From positions 2,833,914 to 2,897,913 of the forward strand of contig OZ007513.1 in assembly GCA_963931865.1 (NCBI GenBank): DNA of 64,000 bases, given 5' to 3'. The stretch's first letter is position 1. Every line of letters begins with the position of its first letter. Source of the stretch: Axinella damicornis. Lineage: Eukaryota > Porifera > Demospongiae > Axinellida > Axinellidae. Both the position numbers and the translations under genes were made by a program. The notes beneath the pieces are model-generated. The model did no database searches. It was not told the DNA's origin and saw only the letters and a list, made by a program, of their open reading frames with translations. Positions 12,318-23,600 of the stretch are shown piece after piece.

Positions 12318-13031
12318 CTATGTAGTGGGACTTCTGTTGCAGCTGCAACCAACTGTAAGCTGTTTCCTTGTGTTCAAAGGCAGCCACTCCTCATAGCCAT
12401 CTTGACCACATTGCTCGCTGCGTTTCAGGACGTAGAAGTCGACTCTTTTCTCTGAATAGTAGCACATTCCTCGCTGTACCAAGCAAGCATTATCGTAGGC
12501 ATTGGGGCAGCCTTGGCAGGTAAGGTTGACCGCATACTGTGGGAAGGTGCTGACGCCGTCCGATTCAGTGAGAGCCTCAAGTGTTTGATTCCACGAACAC
12601 TGTGAGCTAGTACTAGTGAAACAGGCATTGTCGTATGACTGACGATTGATGCAGCGGGTATCCCCAGTCAAGATGTAAGCAGGGGTGCTGTCCTCTGAGC
12701 CAGGTAGCAGCATCTTCTGCAAATGCAAGCAATTCAGTAAAGTCCACCTTCCGAACTGCTGTATCAGGTACTCCTCTGATCGCTTCTTGCAAGTAGCACA
12801 GTCGTGGTCACTGATCCCCTTTCGAGTCAGTCCCCGGACAATGGATTTGGCAAGACTTGTTGAGTTTGACATGGACAGTCCTGTTCCTGCCTTGGCTGCG
12901 GCTACCAGTGCCATGTCATAAAGTGTCATCTGCTCAGTTGGGGAAGGAGTGACAAAATGTATCACACAGACAGCAAGAATGATTGCTGTACATAGAAAAG
13001 AACCACACTTCCATTTCGTATCTGCAACCAT
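12318..13031 (-). CDS. IL-17-like secreted cystine-knot protein B
   Basis: A single exon encodes 237 residues. An N-terminal hydrophobic stretch at about residues 10-26 looks like a signal peptide, and an NST sequence offers an N-glycosylation site. The C-terminal third matches the IL-17 layout as I know the family: a CSW segment, then FPQYAVNLTC-QGC, a run leading to FYVLKRSEQC, and the terminal LTVGCSC (Cys229 and Cys231). A pair of CxxC cysteines in the middle (DCATCKKR) is shared with paralogue A. The role would be an extracellular cytokine-like ligand; this is inferred from the pattern alone. It lies head-to-head with gene A. A TATTTATAG box (13150-13158, minus strand) sits about 120 bases upstream of the ATG. 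Other cystine-knot families (Spaetzle/neurotrophin-like) are alternatives. Confidence 0.8.
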   Translation of the reverse strand: MVADTKWKCGSFLCTAIILAVCVIHFVTPSPTEQMTLYDMALVAAAKAGTGLSMSNSTSLAKSIVRGLTRKGISDHDCATCKKRSEEYLIQQFGRWTLLNCLHLQKMLLPGSEDSTPAYILTGDTRCINRQSYDNACFTSTSSQCSWNQTLEALTESDGVSTFPQYAVNLTCQGCPNAYDNACLVQRGMCYYSEKRVDFYVLKRSEQCGQDGYEEWLPLNTRKQLTVGCSCNRSPTT

Positions 13032-14407
13032 CTCTGATGACTCGGTAGTGCAGTGGTTTGTATTGTGAGCCGAACTGTCAGTTATATGTTAGTAGATGCT
13101 GAATTCAAGTGAATTGAGCAGGCGATGAGATCACGAGAGAAGAGAACGCTATAAATACTAGTGTCCTGTGAAAGTGAAGTTCTTTGCATTTTCCGGAACA
13201 CTCACATGGACATAGCTAGCTATACCTTAATGTCCAAAGAATTGAGCCCCAAGCTCTAATTGCTGACATTGTCTCTTTTGAAAGCATGAATACAACTGAA
13301 CATGAATAACTAACTTTAATAAATAACTAGTGCACTCCCCATTGTCGATCTTGAGTTTCACTTTGATGTTGTAAGCCTTTACGAACCTCTCTATATCTAG
13401 CTATACTCCAATGCAGTAGCTTGCTTTTGGGTGTTTACCTCGTTAAGCTGTGGTTAGGCTGTGGTTGTCCTGTGATTGGGAATCCACATCTACAGCTGGT
13501 TGAGAGGCTTCCATTAACTAAGTGTGTAATTTGCTATGTGTATGATGTGTGTGTGTGTCTGTGTGTAGCAAGCTACATGTGTGTACGTGTGTGTGTGTGT
13601 GTGTGCGTGTGCGTGCGTGTGCATAGCTGCATGTGTCTGTGTGTGTATTTGTCTGTGTGTGTGTGTGTGTAGCTATACATGTGTGTGCGTATGTGTGTAC
13701 GTGTGTGTGTGTGTGTATGTGTGTGTGTGGGTGTGTGTGTGTGTGATGAGTTGAAAATGAGGTGGCACGGTATTCATCCGGAATGATAGCCTGACGATTA
13801 TTGTCGCTGGCTACTAATATAATCATTCACACTGCAGAAGGTGTAAAGAGTATGCACCAGCATGCAGCTACATGTGCATGCAGCTACACAGTGACAATCT
13901 TAGACACGGAAATGAGGTTGACTGATTCAAGTCATGTCGTAGAAAACAATCAACTTTAGTGTTAATTTAGTTCCTAACTTCCAACCCTAACAATGATCAT
14001 TGAACTGAAAGAGTAATCTCTCAGACAACCCTCAAATCTCAATTCCCTTGCAAACAAAGTAGAAAGCTGCATTCCTATGATTTCTGCAACTCTTCCTTTC
14101 ACAACCTTTATGCATTATCAAACATTGAAATGCTAAAATGCTGAAATTGGTAGTTTTATTCAGTGATAAAACCTTATAACAAAGAGCAACATGGCCACAT
14201 AATGGACACAGACAGCACCTGTACCAAAGTCCCCAGCAGGAGAACTTATACCACACACACTCGGGTATTTAAACTGCAAGACCGCTAGTGCCAGTCACAA
14301 CCATCGGCTGCAATCACAACAAGAGCAAGATAACTGACCCATCTTCATCGTTGAACAATTATTATTATTCTCAGCTGCTCAGAGTCAAGGAGTGTGCTAA
14401 AGCAGTC
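13032..14407. promoter_or_regulatory. Shared divergent promoter region of IL-17-like genes B and A
   Basis: The 1.38-kb gap separates two genes facing away from each other. Each flank has a TATA-like box: 13150-13158 for gene B (minus) and TATTTAAA at 14266-14273 for gene A (plus). Between them lies a TG/GT-rich microsatellite (13545-13745). The whole block is duplicated at 42940-44260, where both TATA boxes survive although the genes there are damaged or lost. Confidence 0.6.
13545..13745. repeat. (GT)n-rich microsatellite between the divergent IL-17-like genes
   Basis: Interrupted GTGTGT tracts with TACGTG and TAGCTACATG interruptions. The paralogous block at 43425-43725 has a differently arranged and longer version. 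Frames rich in C and V across it are spurious. Confidence 0.9.
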
Positions 14408-15121
14408 ATGTTGACATCACAAGCAAACACACTGCTAGTAGTGGCTGTACTGTGCATTTGTTGCCTGCACACAGCCTGCACCATTCCAATACCTAGTCAG
14501 GCATCTGCCAACAGCAGCACAATTTCCACTGTTGTATCGCAAGTAGTGGCGAGCCTTCCAACAGGTCCGGGCAGAGGGACAGTCAATGCTACCACACTCT
14601 CTAACATGATCGTTGAGGGTCTGACAGAAGGAGGACTGGAGTGCAATGGCTGCAAGAAGCGAGGTGAACAGTACTTCTTGGAGCAGTTTACCCAGTCCAC
14701 CCAGCTGTCTGGCTGCCTCAGCCTCGTCAAAGTTCCACTACCTGGTAACAGAACCTACCCTAGCTCACCCCCACCTTATATTCTGACGGGAAGCACAAAC
14801 TGTTTAACACCCCGACTAGTTAATTATGATTCACAGTGCTTCCCACGGAATGCTGCACCAAAGTGCACATGGAGTCAGAACGTTCGAGACTTGGGGGATT
14901 CCGTATTCCCAAGATTTGTAGTCAGTGTCAACTGCAGTGGGTGCAAACATTACGATGACACATGCCTGCGCAACAACAACAATTGCTATTCTTCCGAGCT
15001 CCGAATCCTTCCAGTATACATCCTGAAACGCCAAGATGAGTGTGACTCAAGTGGCAATGAGGTGTGGAGGCCAATAGCAGAGAAAGTGGTGGTTGGTTGC
15101 AGCTGCAGCCGCACTAACTGA
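14408..15121 (+). CDS. IL-17-like secreted cystine-knot protein A
   Basis: A 237-residue product. I chose the ATG at 14408, not an upstream in-frame one at 14288, because it starts a clean signal peptide (MLTSQANTLLVVAVLCICCL) and the TATA box at 14266-14273 would put transcription start near or after 14288. The C-terminal part fits the IL-17 fold: C153-T-W155, then VFPRFVVSVNC176-SGC179, ILPVYILKRQDEC and VVVGC231-S-C233. NCSG and NRTY offer N-glycosylation sites. It shares CNGCKKRGEQYFLEQF with protein B, so A and B are ancient paralogues, not recent copies. The copy at 1-18 has the same terminal codons. Its role as a secreted ligand is inferred. Confidence 0.8.
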   Translation: MLTSQANTLLVVAVLCICCLHTACTIPIPSQASANSSTISTVVSQVVASLPTGPGRGTVNATTLSNMIVEGLTEGGLECNGCKKRGEQYFLEQFTQSTQLSGCLSLVKVPLPGNRTYPSSPPPYILTGSTNCLTPRLVNYDSQCFPRNAAPKCTWSQNVRDLGDSVFPRFVVSVNCSGCKHYDDTCLRNNNNCYSSELRILPVYILKRQDECDSSGNEVWRPIAEKVVVGCSCSRTN

Positions 15122-15680
15122 ACATGAAGCATTCACACTATGCCAGCTCTAAGGTAGATAGTTCAAACTTGTGGAATATGTCTCTGTTTATGCCTGTAGC
15201 TATATGGGACTGCTCATGGACTGTGATTTTGAATATACTTTGAATTTATTATTTTTATTTTGCGCCTGTACTAGTTTACGTAAAGCTAGCTATGTTTAAT
15301 GAGTCACATCAATGGTGTTATACCATAATTATGTAAACTTGCCATTCTACAACAATCATACCTTCGACAGCTGTCAAACTATAGGTTCTAACCTATCACT
15401 AAGACCACAAGCATAATTAGCTATTATAATCATTATTATGCTGATATGCCATATGTACCATTATGCTTCTGTATTGCTCCACCAGCATGCAAGCCTTCTT
15501 GTAGGTCGACTCTGCACTCTTGTATATGTATTCACTTGCCTTTAGCTACATAGTTAAGTCATTTCACTCGATCTAATCTCTGGACTGGATAGGCAAAAAT
15601 CTGTCAAGGCCTAATGTAGCTACTCTGTGCATGGGGCATGTCATGCCCAAAGAGTAACTAGCTACAGGCGGATCCTATAA

Positions 15681-16124
15681 TTGCCGAGCGCCTTAGCGCG
15701 AGGCAACTAATCCGTGCAGCGTAGTCACATCGCGTCTGTATATATAATATATATATATATCCGTCACACTTTCATTGCGCGGGGCCGGGCCCGGGGGGCG
15801 GTTGCATCGCTGTGGTGGGGTTTCTGTCACGGAGGTCCCGATAGCCACGTGCATGTACTGCGAACGTTTAGTCTAGGTACGTACATATAGAGTGTTGACA
15901 GTGTCGAAGGGTGTAGAACCTCGCTAACGTCTTCGTATTCTTCCTGGCAACGCTTAGCCATCCTCCTCAAAAGAATCTTCAGCAACTTCGCACAACTTCG
16001 ACAACTAAACTTCGCACGATGAACTGACCTTCGCACCTTCGTTTTTCTTCCACAGGAAACCACGCCTACTATTACAGATTGTGAGCGTGTGCGAGGCACA
16101 GACACTGCGCATGCGTATTCCTAG
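15681..16124. mobile_element. ~444-bp insertion specific to cassette 2
   Basis: Cassette 1 reads straight through GGCGGATCCTATAATAATTATC at 570-592, whereas here that sequence is interrupted by a GC-rich block beginning TTGCCGAGCGCCTTAGCGCG. I find no clear terminal repeats. A 92-codon minus-strand frame (15827-16105) resembles nothing I recognise. Confidence 0.6.
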
Positions 16125-16221
16125 TTATTATCTTTCTCATTATACAGTCATGTGCCGGTATTATGTGGAAAGATATGTAAGATGGGTTTGTATACTGAAC
16201 TGTTTTATGCCATGTATACAG

Positions 16222-16847
16222 CAGTGGCGGATCCAGGATTTTGGAAAGGGGTTGTTTTACAGGCTGCCGAAGGCAGTCGCACAGAGGCGCGTAGCGCCGA
16301 TCAGTCCGTGCGAAGCGCGGAAAAATTTTTCGCCTTTATTTTTCAGTTATCAGGGTGGGCTCTCGTGGCACCTTCGTGCTTTTTGCACAGCAAGTTCCAG
16401 ATGTGAAAGGATTGCAGGACCCGGGGCCGCCATGTGCTTCCGTTTCTTGCTCAAATTTCGCTCATGCAACGTAATAGCTACGTAGCTACGTACACGTAAA
16501 TATACTAGATCGTGGTCTCGTTCCCAAGCCGTTCGGTTTCAGCCAGCTCCACCCCCTCAATTTGGAAGCGGTAAACTTGCTACCCGGAACAACTGTACTC
16601 CGCACTGTTACTGCTACGTACGTTTTTCGCAGTGTATTAGACAGCTGCTCGTCACCGCTGCAAGCAAGCGCTTGAAATTATAGTAAGGCCATACGGTAAG
16701 TTCTTTGGTAAGAAGGGGGGTTTGACCGAACCCAACGAACTACCCCTGGATCCGCCTGGTTGTTGTTGCTGCATGCCATTGCTGCATAATCATTTTTTAG
16801 TGTTCCGCCAAAGGGGGGTGCATTTGCACCCCCTAAATCCGCCACTG
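16222..16847. mobile_element. hAT-like MITE with CAGTGGCGG ends
   Basis: The ends are CAGTGGCGGATCCAGGATTT and a matching AAATCCGCCACTG, a terminal repeat typical of hAT-derived MITEs. The uninterrupted site is present in cassette 1 at about 671-690. TACAG lies on both sides (16217-16221 and 16848-16852); a hAT element would be expected to duplicate 8 bases, so the outer bases may have changed. Confidence 0.8.
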
Positions 16848-18519
16848 TACAGCTACCTTGTCCTTGACTTTTTGTTGTTTTGCTATCCCTACATCTCCAT
16901 ACTTTTGTAATGACTTACGGTTTGTCATAATTTGTGTGGCCTGAGGCACTACTATATAGGCCCATTGCTCAGTCACATTCTGATGACAGCCATGTGCATG
17001 CAACGGCTCCTTGTCTTGCATGTGCATGTAGCCATGTACGTCACTCAGGCTCGCCCCCCAATGTCCTGCTTCCACTAGTAAAAGGCTTAGTCACGTATAA
17101 CTATTGGTGTAGTTAATCAACAACTGCATCATGACTCACCAGAAACCCCATTGTATACAGATAGCTTCTGCATGTTATCCTATTTGTGTGCATGGTTTGG
17201 GTGCATGTGGACACTGGAATGCAACTGATTTGTGGGTCATAGAAATGTGGGAGTCATGCACAATAATAGAGTATCACTACCGGTACACCGTAAAATGAGT
17301 AGGGTTGTTTTACCAAGGCTTTGGTCGCCCCTTGGGCTTCTAATATGCCCTATGTGGTCTGGTCTAGGAACAAAATGGCCTGCAGCTCTTTGCTTATTGA
17401 TCACATTTAGCAACCACTTGAAATACTTGACTAAGCAAGGCTTCACAGGTTCTTAATTGAATGAATGTCATTATGTACTCTTGGGAGAACAAGAGTACTC
17501 CTTATGCCTCCTCCACTGTGGTGATCAAAGAATGAGCACATGTACATGCACAAGTGCATCTGTATATGCCTGAAATTGGAGGACCCACACAGTGTAACTG
17601 ATCTGCTTGAATGCACATTGTTTGGTATTGCTAGCATTCCTATACTTCTCCTAGTTACCCGGAACTAAGAAACTTGACCTCAACAGGCCTACTAGGTTTC
17701 CCTATCAGATAGCTACTAAGAGCAAAATACTTAATAGGCTGCATGGGTAAACAGAATTAATACACAACATTTGAGGTTGTGGGCCCATTCTTTGATCACT
17801 GCAGTCGGGTGGAGGCACTGAGATGCAACTATCATAGACTCGGTAGAGTCTATATGTAGGGATACGACGTACACGCAATATATGCTAATACAAAAAAATC
17901 TCTCCAAATCTCAGAAACGGTACACTTATAAGCCTTTATAACCGCATACCGTGCATCTTCGAGTGTTTTCATGACCAACAAGACTCCTCGCGTCGCGAAA
18001 ACCCGTCGCGAAAGTACCACACCAGGCACTCGCAAAACGGGCAAATTGTTTTTCTTTCTTTCTTTCTTCTTCAGACAACTTAGCTCAACGTTGCCTCTAT
18101 CTGTCACGATGGTTTTCGCACGAAACAGCAGCATTTTCAACCGAGCAGTGCAACGTCCCATCGCTTTTTCGCTACCTCCAAGTCTTCACCAGGCGGCTGC
18201 AGCTGCCCACTCAATAACTATGGCTTCGTTTGTCACGCCATTTTCACGTTTGTACGCATGCGCACTTAAACGATCACTTAGCAACGAACGTAATTATTAC
18301 TCAAGATCGCTCAATTAGAAACAGCAAGGAAGAAGCGTTGATCATTGCCAATCAAACGAGGCACTCTTTATAAGACTGAGGTTAGTCCCTGTACGCGTGA
18401 TTTAGCTATATTGCTATATGCTGTATTCTGTGAGTAGGGTGAATGCCTATCTCAACACCATATCATGAATGTCCCTAGCTACTATAATAAATTGCCTATG
18501 CCATGGTGGTCTTTGAGCT

Positions 18520-18735
18520 TCAGACAGGGAGAACCGTCAGTGGCTTTGTCATCCATCTAGGGAACAGTTGACTTGAGATGCCCGGGTCTGATTCTTCAGC
18601 CAATGCTGGAAGTATATTACCTGAGTAATATTGTCCATATACCAAGGCAAGGACACCTACTGCCCAGGTGCCTGTGAGGTCACTGACTTCTGCAGCAAAT
18701 TTCAACTCAAACATGCGCCTGGCGCCAAAAAAATT
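18520..18735 (-). pseudogene. Captured coding fragment, perhaps protein-kinase-like
   Basis: Read on the minus strand the frame gives FELKFAAEVSDLTGTWAVGV followed by LALVYGQYYSG. The shape recalls the APE...D.WAVGVL segment of kinase subdomains VIII-IX, with residues missing. It ends in the foldback and has no neighbouring kinase exons, so it looks like a gene scrap carried by the insertion at 17811-19035. The assignment is weak. Confidence 0.3.
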
Positions 18736-19015
18736 TACATAAACAAGTAATAAAAAACATTTAAAATGTAGCAGGATGTAGGGATACCAGAACGGCAAAA
18801 AGTAAGGAAACAAGAGGGATGATCGAACATAACAGTGAAGTATACAATCACCCCTACATATCTTTTTTCATTGTACACAGTGTATATATGGAAGAAGATC
18901 TCTGTGGGTTGTATACTTCACTGTTATGTTCGATCATCCCTCTTGTTTCCTTACTTTTTGCCGTTCTGGTATCCCTACATCCTGCTACATTTTAAATGTT
19001 TTTTATTACTTGTGA
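18736..19015. mobile_element. Foldback element (GGATGTAGGGATACCAGAA family)
   Basis: Arms of about 110 bases are nearly exact inverted copies around a centre near 18875. A diverged member is at 51098-51360. Confidence 0.85.
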
Positions 19016-19218
19016 TAATTATGGTGACCCCGGGTCTGTTTAAAACATTTCCCCGGTCTCCTTTTACAGTCACTGTGAAGATTATTGTAGCTACCATGTG
19101 TTCCACCCCTCATCTCGTACCCAGAGTTCCATCCCTGCGTGGTGTGCACAAACGTATAGCAACAACTACTATTGATCGTTGAGTTTGCAGTTGCAGCAAT
19201 GCCCAAGATTCCTACCTG

Positions 19219-19302
19219 ACTTGTAACCGTGTAAACACCCTATACATCAACCTGCAACCATGGTTGCAGGTTGATGTAGGGTGTTTACACGGTTACAAGT
19301 CA
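19219..19302. repeat. Perfect 42-bp-arm palindrome, no loop
   Basis: The arms ACTTGTAACCGTGTAAACAC... meet at CAACCATGGTTG (centre 19260/19261). The same element in cassette 1 (1855-1915) has lost most of its left arm, as expected for a long palindrome trimmed during replication. Confidence 0.9.
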
Positions 19303-19663
19303 TTTAACCTATCTATGTGTGCACACATAGGTTAAATGACCGTTCTTTTTGCAGGAGCTGAACGCAAAGCATGCTTCATGTACTTGGTACATTGTACATA
19401 GCCAGCTAAGTGCACTGATCAGCCGCGTTACTAGTCTTCTCCAGCTTTCTTTGCTTCCACCACTTCCAGTTCTTCCTGAAAGTGAAATAAGGCCAGTTCT
19501 GCTGCCAGGTGTGCCTTCTTTCTCCTCTCTCGATCTATCCCAATCTCTGCATTCTGCCTACATTGTTTTCTGTATGTGTGTTTACAAATTCTCGTATAGA
19601 GATTGCAAAGAAGTGTATCCCCTCCTAATAGCGGCACTTAATTTTTGGGGTACCGTTGGCATA

Positions 19664-20518
19664 ACCGTATTTCCGAGATCAAACGCCGCACTCGCGATTA
19701 GTGGCAGCCCTCGAATAATAGCCGCACCTCTAGAAGGGCTGAACGAAATAAACGCCGCCCTTGTTTAGTAGCCGCGGCTAGTATTCGAACGGTCGGCGAT
19801 CGATCGAAGCGCTTTGTCTAGCCCTCGAGGACAGTGACCATTTCGCTGTGAGCGTGAAGAGAGGCGAACTGATTGTTCCCGAGAGCTGTCTAAGCGTTTG
19901 GCGTTTTCTGTGGTCGAGGCACGGGGGCGAGCGACGTTTGACCGGCGAAATCTTTCGTGACAGTAATAGCTTTGGCGTTTCCTACCGTTTTGTCGGGATG
20001 ATTATGACAGTACCACACTGAAACAAAACTTCTTCGTTATAGTTATACTACCAGCTGCTGTGGTTTATCAGGAATACACGAGGCTGTTATTCAATTAGAG
20101 GCCGAGGCGCAGCCGAGGCTTCTAATTGAATAACAGCCGAGTGTGTTCCAGATAAACCACAGCAACTGGTAGTACAACTGGCTTGTACTACAGTGGCTTC
20201 TAAGTGCACTTCCTGAGTATACTAAAGTGGCTTCTGTGTACACTAATTTGTGCTGACAAGGGTGTATGGTAGTTAGACGACGGGTTTATGGTAGTTAGAC
20301 GGCGGTTAGCAGGTTATGCTATATAAACTGTGGTCGGCACCTTTCAAGTGCGTCATCACTGTAGTACAATCTGTGCATACACGGTGCTCCAATCCGTTTC
20401 CTCGCTTCGAGTTTAATAAACGCCACCTTCGATCAGTGGCCGCCCTCGAATAGTAGCCGCAGTAAATCGCGTGATGAAATAAATAGTAGCCGCGGCGTTT
20501 GATCGCGGAAATACGGTA
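19664..20518. mobile_element. GC-rich element with CCGTATTTCCG ends, upstream of LOX2
   Basis: The left end CCGTATTTCCGAGATCAAAC and the right end GTTTGATCGCGGAAATACGG are inverted copies with one mismatch. Inside is a further foldback (20046-20176). In cassette 1 the left part survives (from about 2263), but a deletion removed the right end together with the LOX promoter. Confidence 0.75.
20046..20176. repeat. Foldback nested in the GC-rich element
   Basis: Arms beginning TATACTACCAGCTGCTGTGG and ending in its near-complement CCACAGCAACTGGTAGTACA flank a short GC-rich centre (GGCCGAGGCGCAGCCGAGGC). Confidence 0.85.
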
Positions 20519-20519
20519 T

Positions 20520-20545
20520 ACTTCCTGTTTACGGAAGTATAAATA
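20520..20545 (+). promoter_or_regulatory. LOX2 core promoter: inverted ETS-like pair plus TATA box
   Basis: ACTTCCTGTTTACGGAAGT (20520-20538) holds two GGAA cores in inverted orientation and is followed at once by TATAAATA (20538-20545). The ATG is 58 bases downstream. LOX3 has the same arrangement at 55440-55469, with the transcript leader also conserved, while LOX1 lacks it. ETS binding is inferred from the core motif only. Confidence 0.6.
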
Positions 20546-20602
20546 CAGCGTAGGTCTCGTAGAGATTGTAAATTTCAAGCGCATACAGAAGAAGTGGGCA
20601 GA

Positions 20603-23600
20603 ATGTCCAGCGATTACGGAGTCCAGGAGACGAAGTGTCGAGCATCTAGGCACGAAACTAGTGGTTACAAGCAAGACGAACCCGATGCCCAGGACCTCCC
20701 TGCCTTCCAACTCCCGCCAAAACATTTCAAAGGTATAAAATCGTCCATACATACTTAGATATGTGTAGCTAAGTACGTGTGGATGTATACGTGCACGCAC
20801 AGTCTGAGTGTGTGGTAGCTATACGTACCTAGGCTATAGTTACCTTACTCGCTCGCGAAAGGGAAAGAGAAGGAGGAACGCACGCAACCACAGTGAGAGA
20901 ACATGAGTGGGCTTGCTGCAGTCACCATTCTGGTTTTTTCTTTCTTAGCTTACCCTGTCAGCTACAAGTGATTTTCTGAGACGCTGGGTCTTTGTTTTCG
21001 TTTTCGCTCGCTGTCTCGCAAGATCATCCATTATCTCTCGAGAGCACACTTGCATGCACTGATGATTCATTCTACCGCATACACAGGTTGAGAGACTAGT
21101 AGTCGTAGTTTTCCTCAATCACGAAAATTTAACCATGGATAGTACGTGATTATTATCCATGATTTAACACACGAAATATTACAGTGGACAACAACACTAA
21201 CAGCAACGAATAATTATCTATTAGGACCAGCAGAAAATAACATGTACCAACTGGCACAGAACCTCGAGCATTCCTTGTGGTAGATCGTTTCGCTCTTCTA
21301 CAGCCACAACATAAGTAGCTATCTCGACTGTTTGCTTGCTCTCTCTCACAGGCAAGAATTTCTCCTGTGGCAGCGACAAGCTTCCCTAAATTGAATTTTC
21401 ATTTGTGAACCAAAAAATTAACATTGCAAAAAAATTCGCACGAACTGTTTTCCGTCCCATTATACCACCACTCACCTTATTATATATGCCTGATCGTAGT
21501 TGCTATTGGCAACTTCGTATGGTATAGGAGAACTCTGCTCTCTGCATGTTGTCTGTCCAATATAGCTACAACTATACAAATGTGCTTAGCTCAGAATAGT
21601 TTAGCCTCAATTGCAATTCTGTGCTACTGACTGAATACTGAACAGTATTCAGTCAGTAGCATTCTCACAGTATTCAGTCAGTAGCATTCTCACAGTATTC
21701 AGTCAGTAGCATTTGCATTTATCATCAATCCATTCTCTCACAATGCTAACCATGGATGCAGGTGACAAATATTACTATGGAGTGAGGATTGTGACAGGAT
21801 CAGCTGAGGATGCTGGAGGTGACTGGAATAAGGAGGTCTACATCAAGTTGATTGGTAGACATGCCGAATCGGGTAAGGTGAAACTGACCGACCTCCTGAC
21901 AGATATGGAGGGAAACTTCGGGAGGAAAAAATATGACGATCTTGTGATTGAGAGTGATGCCGATTTAGGGGAGGTACTAGTGGTAGTTGTCGGCAACTCT
22001 CATCAGTTTCTGAGTTCCTGCAACCCACTCTGGTATGTCGACTTTGTGATTGTCCACAACTTCCAGTCGAAGACAAATGAGGATTTCCCGTGCTACCACT
22101 GGATTGGCCCGGGAGATCATGTCAGCTGCACAGCCCACACCAGTAAGAAATTGCTGTAAAGTTATATAGTACTCCCAATGTAGTAGGTATTGCATACTAG
22201 CGTGCATATCATGTTGCATATATACTAGCGTGCATATCATGTTACATACTAGTGTGCATATCATGCATGGTAATCAATATAATTTTAACGTGGGTCTGTG
22301 TGTGTGTGACGGAAGTGGGACGTTCGTTGAGCGGGACTATAGGCTAGTGACGCACGATCTTCGTACTTCAATTTACTGTAGCTACCTCGGAACTCGGCGA
22401 AGAATGTTCGAGAACATTGGGCCCGGGCATGGACTAGCTTCCAGAACAGCTGGGGCTACAAGCGGATGCATGCAATCGGGGAGCAGCAGTTGAAGCGGAC
22501 GCAATCGGGGAGCAGTTGGCAATCGGGGAGCAGCAGCTGAAGCGGATGCAATCGGAGAACAGTTGGCAATGAATCGGGGAGCAGCAGCTGGAGCGGACAC
22601 AAACGGGAAGCAGCAGTTGAAGCAGATTGATGCGATCCGGGAGCAGCAGCTGAAGCGGACGGAATTTGGGAGTAGCAGCTCTGCACAGCGGCTGTCCGGC
22701 GCCGGATTACTCATGTAGGCGAACGAGGGGGAAGTAGCTGATGTAGCTAGGTATTGCATACTACCGGTGTAGTGTGCAATGTGAATATCGTGGCACATGC
22801 AATTCTTTTAAAAATTACACACATCAGTGAGAAGATTGGTGATATTTCCACTGCCCTGCTAGCTAGATCTACTGCTTTCCACAGCCCTGCTATGAACTGC
22901 TTTCTGCTTCCATTCCACATCTTTCCCAGCATCGTGCACTATATTATATGTGGTGATTGCGCGATCTGCATGTATAGTAAAGTAGGGGCGCATACCCAGT
23001 TCAGTCAGTGAAAGGGGGATCCACCATTCTCGGCATCCTCAGTCAAACAGGAACTTAGCAGATAATGTTCTCAACAGGACTACCTCACTGATTACTAAAT
23101 CATGAGCTAAATCGTCCATGGGTGGATCCCCCTTTGGGTGCAGACAAGCTGGAGACAGTGGTTATTGGACAAGGGTTAGGGTAATTGCATAAGGCAACCT
23201 GCAAAGGCAACTGGCCTGATTATCACACTGACCATCTTGGGAACATCACAACTAGTTGTCATGGAAAATTTATGCCCTCAATGGCAGCAGAGATGTTTAG
23301 TGATTAAGATCACACGTTGTAAGATCATCTGGGCCAGCTTCTTCTCAAGTTTCCTAATACAATTAGTCTCTGAACCCCTTCTAACCACCACCTTCAGCTT
23401 GTCTGCAGGTAGTGGTTAGAAGGGGTTCAGAGACCAATTGCATAAGGCAACTTGAGAGGAAGGTGGCCCAGATTACCTTACAACCATCGTGTGATCTTAT
23501 CCACTAATTTCTCTGCTGCCATGAAGGGCATGAATTTTCCATGACAACCAGTTGTAGTGGCTTGCTGATGTTCCCAAGATGGTCAGTGAGATGATCTGCG

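Larger units (their letters stand above)
17811..19035. mobile_element. Composite 1.2-kb insertion flanked by CGGGT
   Basis: Cassette 1 has the empty site (GTCGGGTCTG at 1663-1672). The insertion starts after CGGGT (17806-17810) and ends with CGGGT (19031-19035). It contains a repeat-family segment (17847-18050, related to 46478-46695 and 51395-51540), a protein-like fragment on the minus strand and a long foldback (18736-19015), so it is probably several nested elements. Confidence 0.7.
15122..20602. other. Intergenic DNA of cassette 2 with several datable insertions
   Basis: The backbone aligns with 19-2554. Relative to that copy, cassette 2 carries inserted blocks at about 15681-16124, 16222-16847 and 17811-19035, plus a longer GC-rich element at 19664-20518. 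I see no intact gene. Reading frames in the backbone are the same short ones seen in cassette 1. Confidence 0.65.

Noticed and set aside
13518..13826. Cys/Val- or His/Thr-rich frames in GT tracts (also 34166-34739 and 43547-43771)
   Set aside because: Simple-sequence artefacts.
14288..14407. Upstream in-frame ATG at 14288 as start of IL-17-like gene A
   Set aside because: It lies only about 15 bases from the TATA box and would bury the signal peptide after 40 polar residues. The ATG at 14408 gives a normal signal peptide and the same length as protein B.
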